NCBI GenBank assembly: GCA_964017185.1
Contig: OZ024874.1
Coordinates: 52,666,856-52,730,855 of the forward strand
DNA length: 64,000 nucleotides
Reading direction: 5' to 3'
DNA from: Rugalucina vietnamica
Taxonomy: Eukaryota; Mollusca; Bivalvia; Lucinida; Lucinidae
Of the stretch, positions 43,347 through 51,400 are shown in pieces. Numbering within the stretch: the stretch's first letter is position 1; each line of letters opens with the position of its first letter. Under the pieces are notes generated by a model, which was not told where the DNA came from, did not search any database, and saw only the letters and a list, made by a program, of their open reading frames with translations. Position numbers and translations under genes: made by a program.

Positions 43347-46300
43347 GTAAGTGAAACATTATTTGAGCCTGTGCGTGAGAAAACCAACAATTTGGGTTTC
43401 CGACCAGTTCCAACATGAATCCGCCTGTACAGTCACAGAAGATAGCTAGAAGCTTGAAATTTCGGATTTTTAGGAAGAAGAGGGATTGTACTATCTGTGT
43501 AGCGAAAACAAAGGCGCTGATCAGCAATGCGGTTACCGCGAAGCTGACCTGCGCCTTTGTTTTCGCATATGCAGATTGTTGGTTTTCCCATGCAGCGGCT
43601 CATATAAGAATGCTCTACTGGGAACAAAAGCTTAGTATAAACTTACGAGGTACCCATGAATAAACAGAATAATCATGCAGGTTTACATCTTAAATTTCAT
43701 GAAAATCAAAATGATGGTTATTTCTTTATGCCGCTTAGAACAAAAGGTGAGGTCTCTTTGAACTTTTAAAAATAAGATACTACATAATAAATCCAATAAG
43801 GCTTTGTGCCTGACTTTGAAAACTTTGATCAGCCGATGTTTGTGGAAGGAAATATGATAAACATCCTAAATTGAGTAGCGTCATGAAAAAAAAAACAACA
43901 ACATTTTGCAGATGTGAAAAGAAAGGCGCAGATCAGCTTGGCAGTAACTGCAAAGCTGATCAGCGCCTTTGTTTTCACTACACGGATAGTACAATGCCTC
44001 TACTTTCTAGACCAGGATACCAGGGCTCCTTCTTGTATTCCATATATTTCTTACGATTGGGGATTCCCCTGATCGGTTTTGGTTGGCAAGACTACTCTAC
44101 TTTCTAAAGACAAAGTTTCCAGCCTCTAGCCATCTTCTGTGTTTGTACTGCTCAGTTGGTGTTGGACCTGTTTGGAAACCACATTGTTGGTTTTCTTATG
44201 ATGCGGCTCAATTATTGTTTTCTTCATTTCATGAGAAGACAGAAGATCATTGCTCATCAGCCGTGCTTCTTGATGTTTGAGGAAAGAAATACATGTATGA
44301 TATTAGCAGCCTAAACATCAAAAAAAAGTGTTGGTGAAATGCTCATACCCCACTTTTATATAGTGAAAGTGGGGTGTACAGGGGTATACATATTTTTAGC
44401 TCACCGGAGCCAAAGGCTCACAAGGTGAGCTTATAGTATAGTAGTCGAGCCGGCGTCCGTCCATCCGTCCGCCCACACTTTGAATCTTGAATATCTGTAA
44501 GACAACAAGGCCAATCGCAATCAAATTTTATCTGAAGCTATGAGGAGGGGGAAAGGTTGCATTAGGTTTTGGGCCAGGTCGGATCAGAACTCTGGTTTCC
44601 ATGGCAACAGATAGTTCCCATTGAGTTATAATGGGGAAAATGTTGTGGCCACTCTAGCAACTTCATTTTGATAGCACTTGATTGGATCTTCTTCATTCTT
44701 GCAGGTAACAAGGACAACCATAACATCTCGGATGAGTTTGAATTTCGGCTAGGTTCGACCTCAGATTGCGGAGTTAGCTGCCCTTGAGCATCTGGAAAAA
44801 ATCCCCATAGACTTATAATGGGAAAAATGTTGTGGCCACTCTAGAGCCATTATTTTTCAGTGGATCTTCTTCATTCTTGCAGGTAACAAGTACAACTATA
44901 ATATTTGGATGGGTTCGAATTTCAGCTAGATCCAACCTCTGACTGTGGAGTTAGCTGCCCTTGAGTGTTTGAAAAATCATCATTTTGTGTTGTGGCCACT
45001 CTAGCACCTCAATTTTGATCGGATCTTCTTCATACTTAGAAGTATCAAGGATAGCCATAACATCTCGGATGAGTTTGAATTTCAGCCAGATCTGACCCTT
45101 GACTGCAGAGTTATCTGCCCTTGACTGTGTGAAAAATAAATATTTAGTGTTGTGGCCACTCTAGCGCCTTCATTTTTATTCGGATCTTCTTTATTCTTGG
45201 AAGTAACAAGGACATCTATAACATCTAGGATTAGTTGGAATTTCGACCAGACCCGACCTCTGACTGCGGAGTTATCTGCCCTTGAGTGTTTGAAAAATCA
45301 ATATTTTGTGTTGTGACCACTCTAGCGCCTTCAATTTTGATGGGATCTTCTTCATACTTGGAAGTAACAAGGATAATCATAACATCTCGGATGAGTTCGA
45401 ATTTCAGCTTGACTGCAGAGTTATCTGCCCTTGACTGTGTGAAAAATCAATATTTAGTGTTGTGGCCACTCTAGCGCCTTCATTTTTATTCAGATCTTCT
45501 TTATTCCTGGAAGTAACAAAGACAATCATAATATCTCGGATGTGTTCGAATTTTGACCAGATCCGACCTCTGACAGAGGAGTTATCTGCCCTTGAGTGTT
45601 TGAAAAATCTATATTTTGTGTTGTGGCCACTCTAGCATCTTTGTTTTTCAGTGGATCTTCTTCATTCTTGCAGGTAACAAGAATAACTACAATATCTCGG
45701 ATGAGTTCGAATTTCGGCCAGATCCGACCTCTGACTGCGGCGTTAGCTGCCCTTTAGTGTTTGAAAAAGCAATATTTTGTATTGTGGCCACTCTAGCGCC
45801 TTCAATTTATTTTCATCGGATCTTCTTCATTCTTGGAAGAAATAAGGATAACCATAACATCTTGGATGAGTTCGAATTTGAGCCAGATTCGACCCTGGAC
45901 TGCGGAGTTAGCTGCCCTTGAATGTTTTAAAAATCAATTTTTAGTTTTGTGGCCACTCCAGCATCTTCAATTTTGATCATATCTTAAAAAAAAAAACAAC
46001 AACAACAAAAAAAAACAACACTTTGTCCAGTGACTGTACTTGTTGACTCTCAGGTGAGCGATGGTTGCCCTTGGGCTACTTGTTTTTATTTTTGCTCCAA
46101 AACAATGATTGTGGGTACTCGTTAGAACCACCTCTGTGAGGCGGTTCTAACATATACCCACAATCAATGTTTTGAGCAAAAAATATTAAAAATAGTGATT
46201 TTTTTCCAACAAATTTTTCAATTTTTACAGCTGAAAAAAATTCTCTGTATATTGCATGGGCAAGTTTTTGTAAGGTATTGTTTTCTTCAGTTCAAGAGAA

Positions 46301-48371
46301 GACCGACAAGATCATAGCTCAAGAGCTACAGGAGAAAGAGAAGATTATCAGTGCAGAAAAAGAGAAGAAGGAATTCCAACAGTTACAGGTAAACATGAGT
46401 CTACACTAAATTGAACCAATGCATCAGAAAACCAACAATTTGCATATCGTCGGTCGGGTGACAAAACCTCGTAACTCGACTTTTTGCCAAAATGCTTTTT
46501 TTACACCGCGGGAATAATAGACATGAGGCGCACATTCTATCAAAATATCGTAGTCCTAGGCCAATCAGAACACAGAAAAAATCATAAAAATTGCTTGTGT
46601 TACGAGTATTTGGCATAATATTTTCACCAATTTGTAGTCAAAATGTCGTATAACATGCTAAAATAGGGTCAAAAGGTCGTATCTCAGCCAAAAAAATGTG
46701 TCAGAATGTCGTATCACATCCAATTATTTGATTTTTTTCCATGGTCCTTTCCATTTATTTAAGAAAGAAAAAAATCTGTAGTATGAATTTTTGTAAATAG
46801 TATTATATCTGAATTTGATAAGGATGGGAATAAATGGCAAATATGCTATTCGAATATTCGTATACATTATTCGAATGTATTCGAATATTCGGATAGAGAA
46901 ATCAATAAATGACTCAGTCTCAGGCCAGTGCATCAGAAGAATAATTGAGCTGCGTCATTGGAAAACAAACAACCTGCACATACGAAAACAAAGGTGCATA
47001 TCCGCTGATCAGCGCCTTTGTTTTCACTCCATGGATAGTATTCTTTCTGGGTGGCATCTTCTACTAGTCGCTTGTTTAAGGTGTCAATTGCATGCACAAT
47101 AAATCAAACCCAGACCGTTTGCACCTTTCAAAAGACAAACTCGTCTGAGACAGGTAATAGTCGACTTTTGACTAATTAAAGTAATTGTCAAAACAACAAA
47201 GTGTCAAACTGACAACGCAATTTGCAAGGATGATTCGTACCGACTTTCACGGAAATATGTGTTAAGAGAGAAAGGCTCGCGAGAATGAATGCGAATTTTA
47301 GGCCAAAATCGAGAGAAAGAAGGATGAAAAATATGAACATGAAAAATACGAATATTCGAATTCGGAAACGCATTCGAATATTTGTTAGAAATACGAATAT
47401 TCGAATGTTCGAATATTCGTTCCCATCCTTAGAATTTAATAAACATTGAAAGCACCTATCAAAAATTATTAAGTTTTTTGTCTCTCCTGAAAAGTTGGAA
47501 AATCGCAGATACGAGGTTTTGATACCCGAGCGACGATATGCGAAACCAAAGGCGAAGATCAGCTGTGCAGTAACTGCACAGCTGATCAGCACCTTTGTTT
47601 TCGTTACACATATAGTACAATCTCTTTTCTTCTTAAATCCGAAATTTCAAGCTTCTAGCCTGCTTCTTTGACTGGTTTTCTCACATTGTCGCTGATAGGT
47701 AGCGCTTCACGCACTGACCTGTCGCAGTTGGCCAATGGGATCTGGGAAATTCATGCGGTATGCCCCAGCTTTCTTCGTGTGTCGTCTGTAGCCAAAATCG
47801 GCTATATCCCACAATTCAAAGCGTCAAATAAGAGAGATCAAGATGAGGTATCGTCTGATCTCGCGAGAATGGGTTTTCTCATGCACATGCTCATTTAGAA
47901 CTTGGACACAATAGAATTACTGCATTCAAAATTCAAATCTGAAATGAGACCAATGCTGCAAAGAGATATTGATCAGTCTCCTCTCTTGTTGGGTTGTTAT
48001 AGTTATTAGATGATAAATAAAGGATAATTCTGCTTATTATGAGACTCCTCTCAAATTTCTGCCATTCTGTCAACATCAGATTAGCAGCTTATTTTGTATA
48101 AAAGACATAACATTGCTCATTTCACTTGACAGTGGATAACTCGGATGCATCAAGCATTTCAGCATATAAAAAAAAGAAAACCAACAATGTGGTTTCTGAA
48201 CAGGCTCGACTGAAACTGAGCTGTACAAATACAGAAGATAGCTAGAGAGTGGAAATTTTGTATTTAGAAAGTAGAGGGATTGTACCATCTATGTAGCGAA
48301 AACAAAGGCACTGATCCGCTTCGCAGTTACTGCAAAGCTGATCTGGGTCTTTGTCTTCGCATATGCAAAAT

Positions 48372-48414
<43 letters not shown>

Positions 48415-51400
48415 CAAGAATTTCTTTACTCTGGATACATAGACTGATTTTAAAAAAATATGTCTGTGATTTTTACTTGGTCAGAAATTTCTGGCTAAGA
48501 TGTCCTTTTGATATTCTTTGTATTTTTCTGGGTTCAGGCTATGTATGGTATGACAGATGGCACTCCCTATAAGAAACAATATGAGAAGAACCTGGAGAAG
48601 GCCGTGGCCTCGGGAAGTCTGTCCGTGGTGGACTACCATGAAAAGAAGACAGGATTCAAACAGGCCACAGCCCGAGGTGTTGATGATGGTCTATCTTGTA
48701 CTAAAGGTATGGATATTTTGCCAAAAAAATCTAGCGAAAGCTGAGTTAGAACCTGTAACCACCTGATCTAGTGTAGTACAGTGATTGGGACTGGTTGAGC
48801 AGTTGATCTATTTGGATTACGATGTACAGTATGTATGATGGGAAGCTCGGTGACACTGTGGTAAAGTACAGGACTCCGGAGTGAAAGGTCTTGGGTTAGT
48901 TATGTCATTGAGCAAGACACTTTAAGCTTTCAAAGTACCGGTTAATAATTTCTAGGAAGGGATGGCTCTGTTCCGAGACTCCCAACATGACTTGAAAATT
49001 GTTGACTGGGACTTTGTCTTTAAGCCATAACCAAATTACCAAATAAACTAGCAATAAAAAAAACTTGAAACTTTCATCAGATTTCTGCCATTGCAATGAA
49101 TGACACTGGCAATGTAATGAAGCAAAAGCATGCCTGCTGTATCACCCGACATCTTTTTCATTCTTTTCAATGCTTATAAGCTAAGCTGTTACTAACTTTG
49201 ACAATTGTGATAGAAGTGCAGTCAACGAGAATTTGGCATTATTTGAGCTGTGTCATGAGAAAACCAAGGTGCTGCATATGTGAATAAGAGCTGTTGCAGG
49301 ACAGCGTAGCTCGCCTTACTTGTGCTTTGCCACTACATCTGTTAAAATCTATGACCCATGACCTTGACCTCAAGGTCACTCAGGTGGGTCATGATGGTAC
49401 AACACAAAACTTCAGACCAATGCAAAGTATCAACTTGATCAATCTACATGTTCAAGAGATATAGACTTATAAAAACATTAACCAAAACTTAAACACAAAA
49501 CTTCCAAGTCCGTGACCCTGACCTCAAGGTCACCCAGGTGAGTTGTGATGTACAGCATAAAACCTGAGACCAATATCTATCAACATGCAAGTATCAACTT
49601 TATCCATCAACATGTTCAAGAGATTTAGACTTTAACCAAAAAATTTAACACAAAATTTCTAAGTCTGTGACCTTGACCTCAAGGTCACCCAGGGTAGGTC
49701 ATGATGGTACTGCATAAAACCTTAGACCAATATCTACCAACATGCAAAGTATCAACTCGATCAATCAACATGGTCAAGAGATATATAGACTTACAAAAAC
49801 TTAAATCAAAAACTTAAACACAAAATTTCTAAGTCTGTGACCTTGACCTCAAGGTCACCGAGAGTGGGTCATGATGGTACTGCATAAAACTTCAGACCAA
49901 TATCTAGCAATATGCAAAGTATCAACTCTATCCATCAATATGGTCAAGAGATATAGACTTACAAAAGCTTTTACCAAAAACTTTAGCACAAAATTTATAA
50001 GTCCGTGACCTTGACCTCAAGGTTACCCAGGGTTGGTCATGATGGTACTGCGTAAAACTTCAGACCAATATCTAGCAACATGCAAGAGATATAGACTTGT
50101 AAAATCTTTAACCGAAAGTGTGACGCGTACACGGGCGTACACGTAAACGTACACGTAAACGTAAAACGGGGATGACCAAGGTGACTACAATAGCTCTATG
50201 CACTTCGTGCAGGCGAGCTAAAAACAAAGGCACAGGGACTTTGTTTTCGCTACAGGGATACCATAGTACAATTTCTCTTCTTCCTAAATCCTAAATACCA
50301 AGCTTCTAGCCATCCTGTATGACTGCACAGGCCAGTTTGTGTCGGACCTGGTCAGAAACCATGTTGGTTTTCTTATGATGCCTCTCATTTTCAGGAGTTA
50401 TTCAGAGACTGCAAGAATACTATAAGACACCCTACCATGGTATAGTACGAGCCCACCTGTGTACCACAGTGGATCACTATGCTGGTTCCTATGGCGATAA
50501 GGGGTGGGGGTGTGGGTACAGAAATTTCCAGATGTTACTGTCGTCACTGGTGACAGAAGAGATGTATTGTAAAATATTGTTCAATGGTAAGTACACATAC
50601 ATGTACTTATCTCTGTGTCATAAGTTGACCAGTTCCATATGAGCCACGACGTGAGAAAACCGGTCTTCGGGGTTTCAGACCAGGTTTGACACAAACCGGC
50701 CTGTACAGTCTCAGAAGATGATAAGAAGCTTGAAATGTTGGATTTAGGAAGAAGAGAAATTGTACTATACGAGTGGCGAAAACAAAGTGCTGATCAGCTG
50801 TGCACTTAGACAAAAGTCCGGTTTTCTCATGACTCTGCTCATATTTTTTTCTACAGAAATAATTAAGGCTATCTTTTTTGCCAGTTTATCAGACTCGAGA
50901 AAAGGTAGTTGTCATCACCCTAAAATTCAGAGAAGTCTTTCCATATAGAAATTTGAGCCTGTGCGTGAGAAAACCAACAATTTGGGTTTCCACCAGGTCT
51001 GACACAAACAGTCACAGAAGCAGGCTAGAAGCTTGAAGTTTCGGATTTAAGAAGAAGAGAGATTGTACTATCCGTGTAGCGAAAACAAAGGCGCTGATCA
51101 GCTGTGCAGTTACTGCACAGCTGATCTGCGCCTTTGGTTTCACATATTCAAATTGTTGGTTTTCTGATGCATAAATTTGCTCATTTATTAATGGGTGTAG
51201 ATTGATGGTAAACGGTGATGGCCTTGAACAGACTGCTTATGTAGGAGCCAAGTTCTCCTAAAATTACGATGGATTAAAGCAATTTTGACAAACAAGACTG
51301 TGATTAGTTTGAAAGTCTACAATTTATAGGTTTCAGATTTTTCAACAAAAAGCTTTTCCTTGGCATATTTTTCCCTTAAGGCAAAAATAATTACCCAGTA

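Larger units (their letters stand above)
46423..47697 (+). mobile_element. MITE-A copy split by a 1.09 kb TIR element, ZUP1 intron 2
   Basis: Left piece 46423-46447 and right piece 47536-47697 rejoin at GCATATGCGAAA. The inner stem is GCTGTGCAG-TAA-CTGCACAGC, perfectly paired. Confidence 0.8.

Noticed and set aside
46850..47420. ATTCGAATATTCG clusters as heat-shock elements
   Set aside because: They resemble nGAAn repeats only loosely and occur inside a transposon without promoter context.
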